A stretch of DNA of 34,146 nt from an uncultured Clostridia bacterium (GCA_945644815.1 CALZFA010000004.1:1-34146); one strand, 5' to 3'; shown: positions 8,143 through 16,228, counted from the first letter of the stretch. The notes: a model not told the origin generated them from the letters alone. A program made the numbers and translations.

Positions 8143-9142
8143 AATATAAATCGTCTGCCGGCAGTTTGCCTCCCACCGCCTGAGGGTTCATTTCAAACAA
8201 AGTCTCATTAAATATTCTGAGGATTTCGTTGCCCTCCTCAACCTTATTTCCTGTATAGAGCACAATATGACAATTAGGAATTGCAGCCTCAGCGATTTCA
8301 ATCTTCCCGATAAAGCCCTTTTCCACTATGATCTGAGCCGCTTCTTCAGGCACCCCGTTTACGAAATCAACGGATTCCCGCAGATCACTTAAAAGCACCC
8401 TAAGGTCATCGGTCCTTTCTTCCACAAAGGCCTTGCGTGCAACCAGCACTCCCATAGGCAGCTCCTGTCCTGTAGCATCTTTCCACAGGGTGTTCATGTC
8501 GAATACCTCTGCAACGCCTTCTTTGCCTGCGGCAAGAGCCGTTGATACAAACGGTTCAGGAATCATGGCGATGGTGCCTTCTTCACTGAGGAGCCTGGTA
8601 TTTACTTCTGAATGATTTGCAAGCCACTCCACCTGTACATCTTCGTAGAGCTTAAGGCCTGCGTCCTCTAAGACCTTCTGCAGCACATACTCCGGTGTGC
8701 CTCCCTGTCCGCTGGCAACGACGGTGCTGCCTTTAAGCTGAGAAACCTCTGCGACCTGGATATTGTTTCCAAGAATATGAAGTACTCCCAAAGCAATCGG
8801 GCTTATGGCTGTCACCTGTCCCTCCGTCTTATTGTAAAGCACTGCCGCCATGTTTGACGGAAGTGCAGCCACGTCAACCTCGCCCTTTACCAGCTTTGCC
8901 GTAATATCTGTAGGGCTTTGATACGTTTCCACTGCATATTTGTCAGTCATATCCATAAGCTGCACCATACCCATACCCGTCGGGCCGTTGAGAGCAGCCA
9001 CATTCACCGTTTTGCTTACCGTATCCGGCACATGGCTGTCATCGCCGCCGCAGCCTGTCAGCACCGCAAAAGTCATGAACACGGCAAGAACCGCTGCCGT
9101 AAGTCTTATGATGCCTCTCTCCTGAATTTTTCTTTTCTCCAT
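8132..9142 (-). CDS. ABC transporter substrate-binding lipoprotein (NMT1/SsuA-like)
   Basis: Extracellular binding protein for the fused transporter encoded next to it. The 336-aa protein has a positively charged N-terminus, a hydrophobic stretch (about residues 13-28) and a lipobox LTGC followed by GGDD. The body has the type 2 periplasmic-binding fold pattern of the NMT1/SsuA/TauA group, with VNVAALNGPTGMGMVQL near the start and a VDVAALPSNMAAVLYNK segment. Ligands of this group include sulfonates, nitrate, pyrimidines and thiamine precursors; nothing here decides between them. It follows the TM1266-like gene by 24 nt and has AGAGGTGA as its ribosome binding site. Confidence 0.88.
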   Translation of the reverse strand: MEKRKIQERGIIRLTAAVLAVFMTFAVLTGCGGDDSHVPDTVSKTVNVAALNGPTGMGMVQLMDMTDKYAVETYQSPTDITAKLVKGEVDVAALPSNMAAVLYNKTEGQVTAISPIALGVLHILGNNIQVAEVSQLKGSTVVASGQGGTPEYVLQKVLEDAGLKLYEDVQVEWLANHSEVNTRLLSEEGTIAMIPEPFVSTALAAGKEGVAEVFDMNTLWKDATGQELPMGVLVARKAFVEERTDDLRVLLSDLRESVDFVNGVPEEAAQIIVEKGFIGKIEIAEAAIPNCHIVLYTGNKVEEGNEILRIFNETLFEMNPQAVGGKLPADDLYYAK

Positions 9143-9166
9143 ATCGCTTCACCTCTCACTGTTTTC

Positions 9167-9415
9167 TTATTTTTTTGAATAAACCGTTTTAGCACTGACT
9201 CCTTCCAAAGCACCCAGCTTTCCGGAAAGCGCACTGACCACATCCATAGGGCAGTCCATGGCCACGCTGATGATGGAAATATCTTTTTTAGGATATGGAA
9301 CCCCCATACGGCCTATGATATGCTGCCTGTAAAGATGAAGCAGAGAGTTTATCGCCTCAGCGGCATCAACATTTTCCACAATTATACTCACAACAGCTAC
9401 TCTTGTTTCTGCCAT
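9167..9415 (-). CDS. TM1266-like putative iron-only hydrogenase system regulator
   Basis: An 82-aa protein of the TM1266 family, annotated as a regulator of [FeFe] hydrogenase systems; the fold is small, ferredoxin/ACT-like. The family pattern is clear: TRVAVVSIIVEN at the start, a central LLHLYRQHIIGRMGVPYP with an Arg-Met-Gly turn, and a closing ISIISVAMDCPMDVVSALSGKLGALEGVSAKTVYS. GGAGG lies 5 nt before the ATG at 9415; an adjacent ATG at 9418 is in frame but too close. It is the first gene before an ABC binding protein and fused transporter. No hydrogenase or HydEFG gene is in the window, so the molecular role is unknown. Confidence 0.85.
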   Translation of the reverse strand: MAETRVAVVSIIVENVDAAEAINSLLHLYRQHIIGRMGVPYPKKDISIISVAMDCPMDVVSALSGKLGALEGVSAKTVYSKK

Positions 9416-9431
9416 CATTTCCTCCTCCAAC

Positions 9432-9463
9432 AAAAAAACGGTGCCGGCAAAAATACCGACACC
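9432..9463 (-). terminator. Intrinsic terminator between the WecA/TagO-like gene and the TM1266-like gene
   Basis: On the minus strand, GGTGTCGG (9463-9456), an 8-nt loop, CCGGCACC (9447-9440) with one G-U pair, then G and seven T. It lies 94 nt after the stop of the gene at 9557 and only about 5-10 nt before the GGAGG of the TM1266-like gene. It terminates the upstream operon. It could also act as an attenuator for the downstream genes, because no convincing promoter fits between its U-run and that ribosome binding site. Confidence 0.85.
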
Positions 9464-9556
9464 TGTCCACAAATACAAATGCTGTCTGTATATGTTTCCT
9501 CAGCCTTTCCCCTCAGAAAACCTTCGGGCGTCAGTACCATCAAAACAATTATTTCA

Positions 9557-10654
9557 CTATTTATTATATTCCTCCGTATGACCCCTTTCAACCACATTTT
9601 CAGCTTTTTCTCCGGTATTTGGGGAAGCTTTTATCTGCGGCATAATATGATTTGCATCCGTAAGGAAAATATATATCATCAGGAATGCAATTGCAAAAAG
9701 TCCCATGGTTTCTACCCACAGTCCTCTGCTAAAGGTAACCGCTGCTATGCCCATAATGCCGCTGACGCTGTAAAGCATCAAAGTGGCTCTCCTCTGTCCG
9801 TATCCAAGCTTCATCAGTCTGTGATGAAGATGCCCCTTGTCCGCTTCCATAATGGGCCTTTTATTTATCACTCTTCTGAAAATAGCAAAAGCCGTATCAA
9901 AGATAGGTACTCCCAGGACCAGAACCGGTATAATAACCGCCACAATGGTAGCGCTTTTTACGGGCCCCAGAATGGAAAGGGCGGAAAGCATAAATCCCAG
10001 ATACAGCGACCCTCCGTCGCCCATAAAAATCTTGGCAGGATAAAAATTGTAAGGGAGAAATCCCAAGGCTCCGCCTGCCAGGGCCAGCATAGCCCCGCAG
10101 GCAAGATACATGCCGTGAATATAGGCTACATAAGCAATGCAAAGGGATGCAATGGCGGAGGTTCCCGCTGCCAGACCGTCTAAGCCGTCTATGAGATTTA
10201 CCGTGTTGGTTATTCCCACTATCCATATTATTGTTACGATAAAACAAACTGCCGTACCAAGCTCATTTCTTCCTTCTCCGAAGAAGTTGGATATAAACTC
10301 AATCCTCACATCGTATACATACATTAATATTGCAATTGCAATCTGTCCCAGGAACTTAACCTTGGCAGGCAGATTCTTAAGGTCATCGATTATTCCCAAA
10401 ATATAAATCAGCACTCCGCCGATTATGATAACCGGCACTTTTGGTTCTGAATGCATAAAAATAAGCATTGCTGCGGTAGTTCCAATGAAAATTGCCATTC
10501 CTCCGAACCTGGGCATGGAATGTGTATGCATCCTGCGTTCATCCTTAGGAACATCTATTGCTCCGATTTTAGGAGCGATTTTTATAGCAAGGGGGGTAGC
10601 CGCCAGCGAGAGGAAAAAAGCTACGGCAAATACAGCCCATAAGATATTATACAT
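9557..10654 (-). CDS. WecA/TagO-type undecaprenyl-phosphate GlcNAc-1-phosphate transferase
   Basis: Integral membrane enzyme of the MraY/WecA family; it probably transfers GlcNAc-1-phosphate from UDP-GlcNAc to undecaprenyl phosphate to start teichoic acid or other wall polymers. About ten hydrophobic helices are visible. Catalytic loops are intact: GIIDD (Asp-Asp), NLIDGLDGLAAG, FMGDGGSLYLGF and the His-rich ADKGHLHHRL. The last separates WecA/TagO from MraY. The C-terminus has a hydrophilic tail. The upstream gene ends in ATGA over an ATG at 10660, but that ATG is only 1 nt from GGAGA; the ATG at 10654 is better spaced (8 nt). The preceding dCMP deaminase gene is translationally coupled. Confidence 0.88.
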   Translation of the reverse strand: MYNILWAVFAVAFFLSLAATPLAIKIAPKIGAIDVPKDERRMHTHSMPRFGGMAIFIGTTAAMLIFMHSEPKVPVIIIGGVLIYILGIIDDLKNLPAKVKFLGQIAIAILMYVYDVRIEFISNFFGEGRNELGTAVCFIVTIIWIVGITNTVNLIDGLDGLAAGTSAIASLCIAYVAYIHGMYLACGAMLALAGGALGFLPYNFYPAKIFMGDGGSLYLGFMLSALSILGPVKSATIVAVIIPVLVLGVPIFDTAFAIFRRVINKRPIMEADKGHLHHRLMKLGYGQRRATLMLYSVSGIMGIAAVTFSRGLWVETMGLFAIAFLMIYIFLTDANHIMPQIKASPNTGEKAENVVERGHTEEYNK

Positions 10655-10656
10655 TT

Positions 10657-11106
10657 TCATTCTCCTATTTTTTCTACTTCTAAACCTGCTTCTTTTAGAA
10701 TTTCAACGGAAAGCTCATCGGGATAGCCTTCCTTGACCACAATGCGCTCTATACCTGCGTTCACAATCATCTTTGCACAGATTACGCAAGGCTGATGGGT
10801 TATGTATATGGTTCCGCCTTCGATGGCATGTCCCATAGCCGCTGCCTGAATAATGGCATTTTGCTCAGCGTGCAGTGCCATGCACAGCTCATGTCTTTCA
10901 CCGGAAGGAACATTTAGCTTCTGCCTGAGACACCCTCCTCTGTCTTCGCAGTGCTTTATGCCTCTGGGTGCACCGTTATATCCTGTAGCAATAGCATGCT
11001 TATCCTTCACAATGACTGCACCTACATTTCTTCTTATGCAGGTAGATCTCTTAGCCGTAAGTTCGGCCATTTCCATAAAATACTGATCCCAGCTCGGTCT
11101 GTTCAT
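10657..11106 (-). CDS. dCMP deaminase (ComEB family)
   Basis: Zinc-dependent cytidine/deoxycytidylate deaminase that converts dCMP to dUMP, feeding dTMP synthesis. It is about 149 aa. The zinc site is complete: the HAE motif in ALHAEQNAI, and PCVIC (PCxxC) about 28 residues later. The segment [25 protein letters not shown] is typical of the ComEB group. The ATG at 11106 follows GGAGACAGGAG; the in-frame TTG at 11121 is less likely. The comEB name comes from the Bacillus competence operon, but no comEA or comEC is present here, so I infer only the nucleotide role. Confidence 0.92.
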   Translation of the reverse strand: MNRPSWDQYFMEMAELTAKRSTCIRRNVGAVIVKDKHAIATGYNGAPRGIKHCEDRGGCLRQKLNVPSGERHELCMALHAEQNAIIQAAAMGHAIEGGTIYITHQPCVICAKMIVNAGIERIVVKEGYPDELSVEILKEAGLEVEKIGE

Positions 11107-11148
11107 TTCTCCTGTCTCCAATCTCCCGTGAAAATCTTTCTATATTAA

Positions 11149-11916
11149 TCAGTAATATACCTCTATTAAATACAGTCCCCCCGGCGGTGCAGTATGCCCC
11201 GCTTTTTGTCTGTCACCGCTTTCTATTATTTCAATGACATCCTCCGGGTTTTTCTTGCCCATACCAACCTCTGCCAGGGTTCCGGCTATTATTCTTACCA
11301 TATTGTACAGGAAGCCGTCTCCGGACACTTCTATTATAATATTTTCAGATACTTTCTGTATGGAGAGGCTGTGAATTGTTCTCACTGTGGTTTCTCTTTC
11401 CTGCCCGCCTGCAGCCTGAAAACACCTGAAATCATGGGTGCCTGCAATATATTCCGCTGCCTGCTTCATAGCCGCAAGGTCAAGAGGCTGACATATCTGA
11501 TAGCAGTAATGTCGCTTAAAAATATCCACTTCAGGCAAATTTCTTATGATATAGCGGTACATTTTTCCCCGGCTGGAAAATCTCGCATGAAAATCTGCGG
11601 GGACTTCCTCAGCAGATATAATACGAACATCTCCCACCCCATTCTGAGCACTCGCGCCGCCTGCCAGCAGATTGTTTACAGCCAGAGGTATTCTATCTGC
11701 AGGAATACCAAAATCACCTTTAAATGAGGCTCTCTGTCCGAGAGCATGAACACCTGCATCGGTTCTGCTTGTTCCGTTTAAAGCGACGGGTATTCCACAT
11801 ATGTGGGTAAGCACCTTTTCCAGCTCTCCCTGAACAGTCCTGACTTGAGGCTGCCTCTGCCAACCATGAAAACCGCTTCCATCATATTCGATTGTCAGCA
11901 AAATATTTCTTTCCAT
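11149..11916 (-). CDS. truA: tRNA pseudouridine(38-40) synthase TruA
   Basis: Modifies uridines 38-40 in the anticodon stem-loop of many tRNAs. The 255-aa protein has the family start IEYDGSGFHGWQRQP, the catalytic-Asp motif GTSRTDAGVHALGQ, and the later blocks YRYIIRN, FRCFQAAGG and GDGFLYNMVRIIAGTL. The ATG shares one nucleotide with the upstream yhbY-like stop (TAATG), implying coupled translation; no separate ribosome binding site is obvious. The neighbours, an RNA-binding YhbY protein and dCMP deaminase, make this a housekeeping cluster. Function is confident from motifs. Confidence 0.96.
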   Translation of the reverse strand: MERNILLTIEYDGSGFHGWQRQPQVRTVQGELEKVLTHICGIPVALNGTSRTDAGVHALGQRASFKGDFGIPADRIPLAVNNLLAGGASAQNGVGDVRIISAEEVPADFHARFSSRGKMYRYIIRNLPEVDIFKRHYCYQICQPLDLAAMKQAAEYIAGTHDFRCFQAAGGQERETTVRTIHSLSIQKVSENIIIEVSGDGFLYNMVRIIAGTLAEVGMGKKNPEDVIEIIESGDRQKAGHTAPPGGLYLIEVYY

Positions 11917-12212
11917 TATTTTCTCGGCAGTTCTATCTGCCTGTTTTCTTTGGATTCTCTGTATAAAGTAAACTTGCGGCCGATAGCCTGAACAAACTCG
12001 GCTCCCAGCACAGGTGCCAGCTCATTGGCTGTGGCTTTAGCATCAAGAACAGCTCCTTCCTGAAGCTTAATCTTTACCAGTTCTCTCGCTTCAAGGCACT
12101 GATCTATTTCCTTAATCACATTATCTGTAACTCCGGCCTTTCCGATGTATACCGTCGGATCAACATTATGAGCCAGACTTCGCAGATAGCTTCTCTGTTT
12201 GCTTGTTATCAT
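11916..12212 (-). CDS. YhbY-family (CRM domain) RNA-binding protein
   Basis: A 98-aa single CRM-domain protein, a small ribosome-associated RNA-binding fold related to E. coli YhbY, which binds 50S precursors. Typical features are the start LTSKQRxYLRSLAH-like (TSKQRSYLRSLAH), VYIGKAGVTDNVIKEIDQCLEARELVKIKL, and the terminal AIGRKFTLYRES; the conserved GxxG loop appears as GKAG. It is the gene directly before truA, with a one-nucleotide stop/start overlap. The ribosome binding site is AGAGAGA. A role in ribosome assembly follows from the family and is not demonstrated here. Confidence 0.92.
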   Translation of the reverse strand: MITSKQRSYLRSLAHNVDPTVYIGKAGVTDNVIKEIDQCLEARELVKIKLQEGAVLDAKATANELAPVLGAEFVQAIGRKFTLYRESKENRQIELPRK

Positions 12213-12236
12213 ATTTATCTCTCTTTCGTTTTTCTT

Positions 12237-12956
12237 CTAAAGCTGCACCACTATATTGTAACTCATTTCATGCAAAATGACCAGATAAATTGTTGCTGCT
12301 GCTGCAATATATGGTACCATAGGTCTCTCGTCAGACAGTCTGACCCCTTTTCTTATCATGAGCCAGATAAAGTGTCCTGCGCTGAGAAAGGTTGAAATCA
12401 CGAAAACGGCAATTATTCCGTCGGTGCCCAATGCCAGCCCCAGAGCCGCAAAAAGTTTTATATCTGCCCCTCCTACAGCAGGCTTCTTATATACCAGCCG
12501 GCTTATGAGTGCCAATATAAGAAGCACACCAAAGCCGATAACCGATCCCCTCAGGCAGTCCATAACCCCGAAGGCATGGTGGGAAATAAATCCCAGTCCG
12601 GTAACTACAAGGAGCATTATAAGCTGATCCGGTACTATCATATATTTTATGTCTGCCATGGACATTTCCAGAAGCAGCCAGATTGCCAAAAGAGCGGGGA
12701 GAGCAAAGAGAGGATCTTCCAGACCCATCTTGATGCCTATAACAACAAAAAAACCTGTGAATACATATTTCCACGGAGTGCTTTTTACTCTCTGACAGGT
12801 GGGATGCGCAAGCTCCTCTGTCGGTTCTTCCCCATAGTCGCAAAGCCACTTTCCGGGTATCTTATTAAAGAAATACACAGCTCCGTTTCCCAGCAGCACG
12901 CCTGCTCCGATGGCAGCCGCACATATTATCACAGTGACAAGCAACTGTTTTTCCAA
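12237..12956 (-). CDS. Prepilin peptidase-like A24 family aspartyl protease
   Basis: A 239-aa membrane protein with about six to seven helices. The two catalytic aspartates of the A24 family are present: the first in MADIKYMIVPD, the second in GGADIKL. It lacks the N-terminal cysteine-zinc domain of the longer bifunctional GspO/PilD enzymes, so methylation of pilins is unlikely. The substrate would be type IV pilin-like or competence pseudopilin precursors, but no pilin gene is in the window. Start is TTG at 12956, with AGGGGG 9 nt upstream. It heads the yhbY-truA run, behind a promoter at 13010-13039. Confidence 0.85.
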   Translation of the reverse strand: MEKQLLVTVIICAAAIGAGVLLGNGAVYFFNKIPGKWLCDYGEEPTEELAHPTCQRVKSTPWKYVFTGFFVVIGIKMGLEDPLFALPALLAIWLLLEMSMADIKYMIVPDQLIMLLVVTGLGFISHHAFGVMDCLRGSVIGFGVLLILALISRLVYKKPAVGGADIKLFAALGLALGTDGIIAVFVISTFLSAGHFIWLMIRKGVRLSDERPMVPYIAAAATIYLVILHEMSYNIVVQL

Positions 12957-12981
12957 TATGCCGTTCCCCCTTTGTTCAATC

Positions 12982-12994
12982 GCTGCATTGCAGC
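12982..12994. repeat. Short palindrome in the leader of the prepilin peptidase gene
   Basis: GCTGCA and TGCAGC arms separated by one base, between the promoter (13010-13039) and the start codon (12956) of the minus-strand gene. It is large enough for an operator, but no regulator is identified nearby. Confidence 0.3.
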
Positions 12995-13009
12995 AAGTTT
13001 AATATATGT

Positions 13010-13039
13010 ATTTTACCATATCATACAAAAAATGTACAA
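13010..13039 (-). promoter_or_regulatory. Promoter for the prepilin peptidase-yhbY-truA run
   Basis: On the minus strand, TTGTAC (13039-13034), an 18-bp spacer and TAAAAT (13015-13010), about 54 nt upstream of the TTG start at 12956. It is back-to-back with the plus-strand promoter at 13059-13087. Confidence 0.55.
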
Positions 13040-13058
13040 TTCTTCTTTCGTGCAGCGG

Positions 13059-13087
13059 TTGAGGTTTTGGATTTTATTAGCTATAAT
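13059..13087 (+). promoter_or_regulatory. Promoter for the AspT/YidE-like transporter gene
   Basis: TTGAGG (13059-13064), a 17-bp spacer and a perfect TATAAT (13082-13087). The ATG at 13124 follows after 36 nt, with AGGAGGA just upstream. Confidence 0.7.
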
Positions 13088-13123
13088 TAAGAAAGGCTTA
13101 AATAAAACAGGAGGAAGAGAAAA

Positions 13124-14536
13124 ATGCCATTTGTCAAATTTGATATAATAAGTCTTCTGATGAACCCCTTTGTGCTTATGTTCGTGACTATTGCACTGGG
13201 GCTTTTGTTTGGAAAGATTAAATTCGGAAAGTTCAGTTTCGGCACTTCCGGTGCTCTCTTTGTTGGCCTTGCCATAGGCTGGGGAGTATACGGATTCGCA
13301 CAGAAGATATATGAATCAGGTGACTCCGCAGCAGCCGGCATGAAAGCTGCCGTTCAGATAATGGAAGGCAACGGAGGAAAGGTAATCAACTCATACTTCT
13401 TCTCCACCGCTCTCATAATCTTCGTTGCAGCCGTCGGTCTTTTGGCTGCCAAGGACCTGGGTGTGGTAATAAAGAAATACGGCGCCAAGTTTGTGGTTCT
13501 GGGGCTTTTAATCACCTTCATAGGTGCCGCCGGCACCTATGCCTGCACTGCTTTTACAAAAAACACCAACGCATATGCCGTGGCAGGAGTATACACCGGA
13601 GCCATGACCAGCTCACCGGGCCTTGCTTCCGCCCTTGAAACAGCAGAAAACCACGCAACAGAGTACGCGGAAAGCTGGTCAGAAAGAACAGATTCAGAGA
13701 AAGAGGCAATGCTTCAGGTTCTTCATCTGGAGGAAAAGTATGCTTCTCTTACCGCAGCTGACATAGATGAGTTTACACCTGAGATGGAAGCAGACTATGT
13801 TAACCAGGCCACAGGTCAGGTGGGAATCGGCCATGCCGTAGGTTATCCTTTCGGAGTTATCATAGTAATACTTGCTGTTAACTTCCTCAATGTGGTATTC
13901 AGGTTTGATGTTGAGGATGAAAAGAAAAAGTACCTGCTTGAGATGGAAGCGGCAAGAAATGCAGGTTCTGTAAAAGATATACCTACAACTGATTTCAGCA
14001 TAATTGCCTTTGCTGTAGTGTGCTTCGCAGGATACCTGTTAGGCTCCATAAAGATATATATGGGACCTTTAGGATATGTCAGTCTCGAGTCTACAGGCGG
14101 AGTGCTTATAGGTTCCCTCATATTGGGATACATAGGAAAGATAGGACCTTTATCTTTCAGGATGGACCCTAAGACACTGGGAGTAATCAGAGAACTGGGT
14201 CTGGCATTTTTCCTTGCCATAGTAGGACTTAACTACGGATACGGAGCGGTGGATGCTGTTACGGGTTCAGGTATCACCCTTGCGCTTGTAAGCCTGATAG
14301 TTGGATTCGTTGCGGTAATCATAGGCTTCCTGGTAGGAAGATATGTGTTCAAGCTCAACTGGATAATGCTCTCGGGAGCAATCTGCGGAGGTATGACATC
14401 AACACCTGGTCTTGGCGCTGCAACAGAAGCGGTGGGAAGCGACGATCCCGGTGCAGGCTACGGGGCCACATATCCGTTTGCCCTGCTGGGTATGGTAATC
14501 TTTACTATCATTCTTCACAAGCTGCCGCTGCTGTAA
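13124..14536 (+). CDS. AspT/YidE/YbjL-family membrane transporter
   Basis: A 470-aa membrane protein with two copies of the Asp-Al_Ex (YidE/YbjL duplication) domain. The duplicated signature is plain: GVYTGAMTSSPGLASALETA near residues 160-180, and GAICGGMTSTPGLGAATEAV near 422-441. About ten to eleven helices are visible. The central region is acidic and hydrophilic (residues about 185-230), with no TrkA_C domain between the halves, so it is shorter than AspT (about 540-560 aa). AspT exchanges aspartate for alanine; the substrate of this protein is unknown. It has its own promoter (13059-13087) and terminator (14579-14612), and a strong GGAGG site. Confidence 0.85.
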   Translation: MPFVKFDIISLLMNPFVLMFVTIALGLLFGKIKFGKFSFGTSGALFVGLAIGWGVYGFAQKIYESGDSAAAGMKAAVQIMEGNGGKVINSYFFSTALIIFVAAVGLLAAKDLGVVIKKYGAKFVVLGLLITFIGAAGTYACTAFTKNTNAYAVAGVYTGAMTSSPGLASALETAENHATEYAESWSERTDSEKEAMLQVLHLEEKYASLTAADIDEFTPEMEADYVNQATGQVGIGHAVGYPFGVIIVILAVNFLNVVFRFDVEDEKKKYLLEMEAARNAGSVKDIPTTDFSIIAFAVVCFAGYLLGSIKIYMGPLGYVSLESTGGVLIGSLILGYIGKIGPLSFRMDPKTLGVIRELGLAFFLAIVGLNYGYGAVDAVTGSGITLALVSLIVGFVAVIIGFLVGRYVFKLNWIMLSGAICGGMTSTPGLGAATEAVGSDDPGAGYGATYPFALLGMVIFTIILHKLPLL

Positions 14537-14578
14537 TCTGAAGGGTACAATACATAACATCAATTGACAGTATTAAAG

Positions 14579-14612
14579 CCTGCATTGAGGGTGACCTCCG
14601 GTGCAGGTTTTC
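14579..14612 (+). terminator. Intrinsic terminator of the AspT-like transporter gene
   Basis: CCTGCA (14579-14584) pairs with TGCAGG (14602-14607), with an inner GAGG/CCTC stem, followed by TTTTCCTTT. It starts about 43 nt after the stop codon at 14536. Confidence 0.75.
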
Positions 14613-14639
14613 CTTTGCATATATTTTTTTCAGTCAATA

Positions 14640-14648
14640 TGATATAAT
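14640..14648 (+). promoter_or_regulatory. Extended -10 promoter of the ECF sigma operon
   Basis: TGATATAAT (14640-14648) is a perfect TGnTATAAT extended -10 box, 63 nt upstream of the sigma gene start. No good -35 is visible. It looks like a housekeeping (sigma-A) promoter, not an ECF autoregulated one. Confidence 0.55.
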
Positions 14649-14711
14649 CTTTGTAACGAAATGCCCCCGGCAGACACTAATATACAGAAACGCTTGGAAG
14701 GAGGAAAAAAC

Positions 14712-15206
14712 ATGGTGTCAATGGAACAACTTTATAAGAAACATTCCATGATGATTTATGCTTTTCTTCTGTCCAGGACCGAAGACCCCGGCCTTGCTGA
14801 AGAGCTTACTCAGGAAACCTTTTATCAGGCTGTGAAAAGCCTGAACAGCTTCAAAGGTCAGAGCAGCGCTTCTACATGGCTTTGCGGCATAGCAAACAAT
14901 GTCTGGCTTACGCACCTGAGGAAACAGAAAAAGGAGAAGGACCTCATGGCTGCGGATACAAATTCAGATGAAGTGAAATATTCCTCCGCCGAGGATGTTT
15001 TTCTTAAAAAATCAGACAGTATTGCGCTTCTTAAGGCCCTGCACCAGGTTAAAGAGCCTATGCGCGAGGTTCTCTATCTGAGGCTTATGGGATGCCTCTC
15101 CTTCAGAGAAATCGGTCAGATAATGGGTCAATCGGAAAACTGGGCCCGGGTAACATTTTACCGGGGCAAAACCAAGCTGATAGAGGGGGTTAAAATAGAT
15201 GAATAA
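14712..15206 (+). CDS. ECF-type RNA polymerase sigma factor
   Basis: A 164-aa extracytoplasmic function sigma factor. Region 2 is visible from EQLYKKHSMMIYAFLLSRTEDPGLAEELTQETFYQAVKSL to STWLCGIANNVWLTHLRKQK, and region 4 from ALHQVKEPMREVLYLRLMGCLSFREIGQIMGQSENWARVTFYRGKTKL (helix-turn-helix). It would direct RNA polymerase to a small regulon when released by its anti-sigma. The start at 14712 has GGAAGGAGG 6 nt upstream. The stop overlaps the next start by 8 nt. Its downstream partners are two zinc-finger anti-sigma paralogs. Confidence 0.93.
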   Translation: MVSMEQLYKKHSMMIYAFLLSRTEDPGLAEELTQETFYQAVKSLNSFKGQSSASTWLCGIANNVWLTHLRKQKKEKDLMAADTNSDEVKYSSAEDVFLKKSDSIALLKALHQVKEPMREVLYLRLMGCLSFREIGQIMGQSENWARVTFYRGKTKLIEGVKIDE

Positions 15207-16203
15207 TAAAATACCTTGCGATGTAATACTGGACCTGCTTCCTCTTTGTGCTGAGGGGCTTTCTTCAGATAAAAGCAGTGATGCTGTTCAGCAGCATATA
15301 AAAAGCTGTCCGTCCTGTCAAAGGGCCGCTGAGAATATCACGAAGAGTCCGGCAGATGGATCTGCTCCCTGTGACGAACGGGATAATGAGAGAAGCGTGG
15401 ATTACCTGAAAAAGATCCGCAGCCGCAGCCGCAAAAAAATAATAACGGCAGTCTGCATTACCTTTTGTCTGGCGCTTTTAACGGCAGGATTCAAGCTTTT
15501 TGTCTACGGCTCTCCTGACTACGACTACACTGTAAAAATTTCATCTGAAGTCCCTGCGGGTTCTGATGCGGACTATACCATCAAGGGAAACTTTATCGGT
15601 TCAGCAGCTGTATTCGGCCACTATAAAGTCAGGGCTACGGCTGACGGCGGCGAAGAGCTCATAGTCTACAGCTGTCTCTCCTCGCCCCTGAACCGGACGG
15701 GAAGCTTTTCAATAGACTGCTCTGTAAATGCAAAGTATCTGGATATAAACGGTACGCGCATTATGGCCGACGGGACCATATATGACGCAGGACTGGCCAA
15801 AAGGCTGTTCGACGCAGCACACCCGTATATAGGAGATATGCCTGCCAACAACGAACTTGCTTTTGTTTTGGATATTGCCGGTCTGGCAGGGCAGTATTAC
15901 AATAGACTTCACACAGAAGCTGAGCCCTACGGGTGGGAATTTGTTTTTAGCGAAACACAAAACTTGAACAAGCAGGATGAAATAAACGAGTATATGAAAA
16001 AAAATGCGGTAATTCTGCTGGCGCTGGTAGGAAACTGTGATGAAATCATGTGGTCTTTTGCCGCCGATGTTGACGATGCGCCTGATGAGCCTGCATATAA
16101 GGTAACCTCCGCAGAAGCAAGCTCTCTTCTGGGGACGGATGTCAAATCTTTCGGAGAAAGTCCGGAGCAGATAATGATGCTGCTCAAAGTCCTTAACCTT
16201 TAA
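15199..16203 (+). CDS. Zinc-finger anti-sigma factor with DUF4825-like extracellular domain (paralog 1)
   Basis: Membrane-bound anti-sigma factor, 334 aa. The N-terminus carries IPCDVILDLLPL and a zf-HC2 zinc finger His33-x3-Cys37-x2-Cys40, which binds the sigma factor. A single helix follows (about residues 81-98). The long extracellular part has YDYTVKISSEV and YIGDMPANNELAFVLDIAG-type blocks; the latter, with EPYGWEFVF, resembles DUF4825. It overlaps the sigma gene by 8 nt (ATGAATAA), so the two are translated together. The extracellular part probably senses or transmits an envelope signal; the signal is unknown. A paralog follows immediately. Confidence 0.85.
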   Translation: MNNKIPCDVILDLLPLCAEGLSSDKSSDAVQQHIKSCPSCQRAAENITKSPADGSAPCDERDNERSVDYLKKIRSRSRKKIITAVCITFCLALLTAGFKLFVYGSPDYDYTVKISSEVPAGSDADYTIKGNFIGSAAVFGHYKVRATADGGEELIVYSCLSSPLNRTGSFSIDCSVNAKYLDINGTRIMADGTIYDAGLAKRLFDAAHPYIGDMPANNELAFVLDIAGLAGQYYNRLHTEAEPYGWEFVFSETQNLNKQDEINEYMKKNAVILLALVGNCDEIMWSFAADVDDAPDEPAYKVTSAEASSLLGTDVKSFGESPEQIMMLLKVLNL

Positions 16204-16228
16204 ACTTCCAATGAGAGGAGGATGCGTA

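Noticed and set aside
9464-9556. Riboswitch such as TPP or other known class before the TM1266-like gene
   Set aside because: I could not match the conserved cores of TPP, SAM, ZTP, fluoride or preQ1 riboswitches in the 94-nt gap.
14652-14657. TGTAAC as -35 of an ECF-type autoregulated promoter
   Set aside because: No CGT-type -10 is found 16-17 nt downstream.
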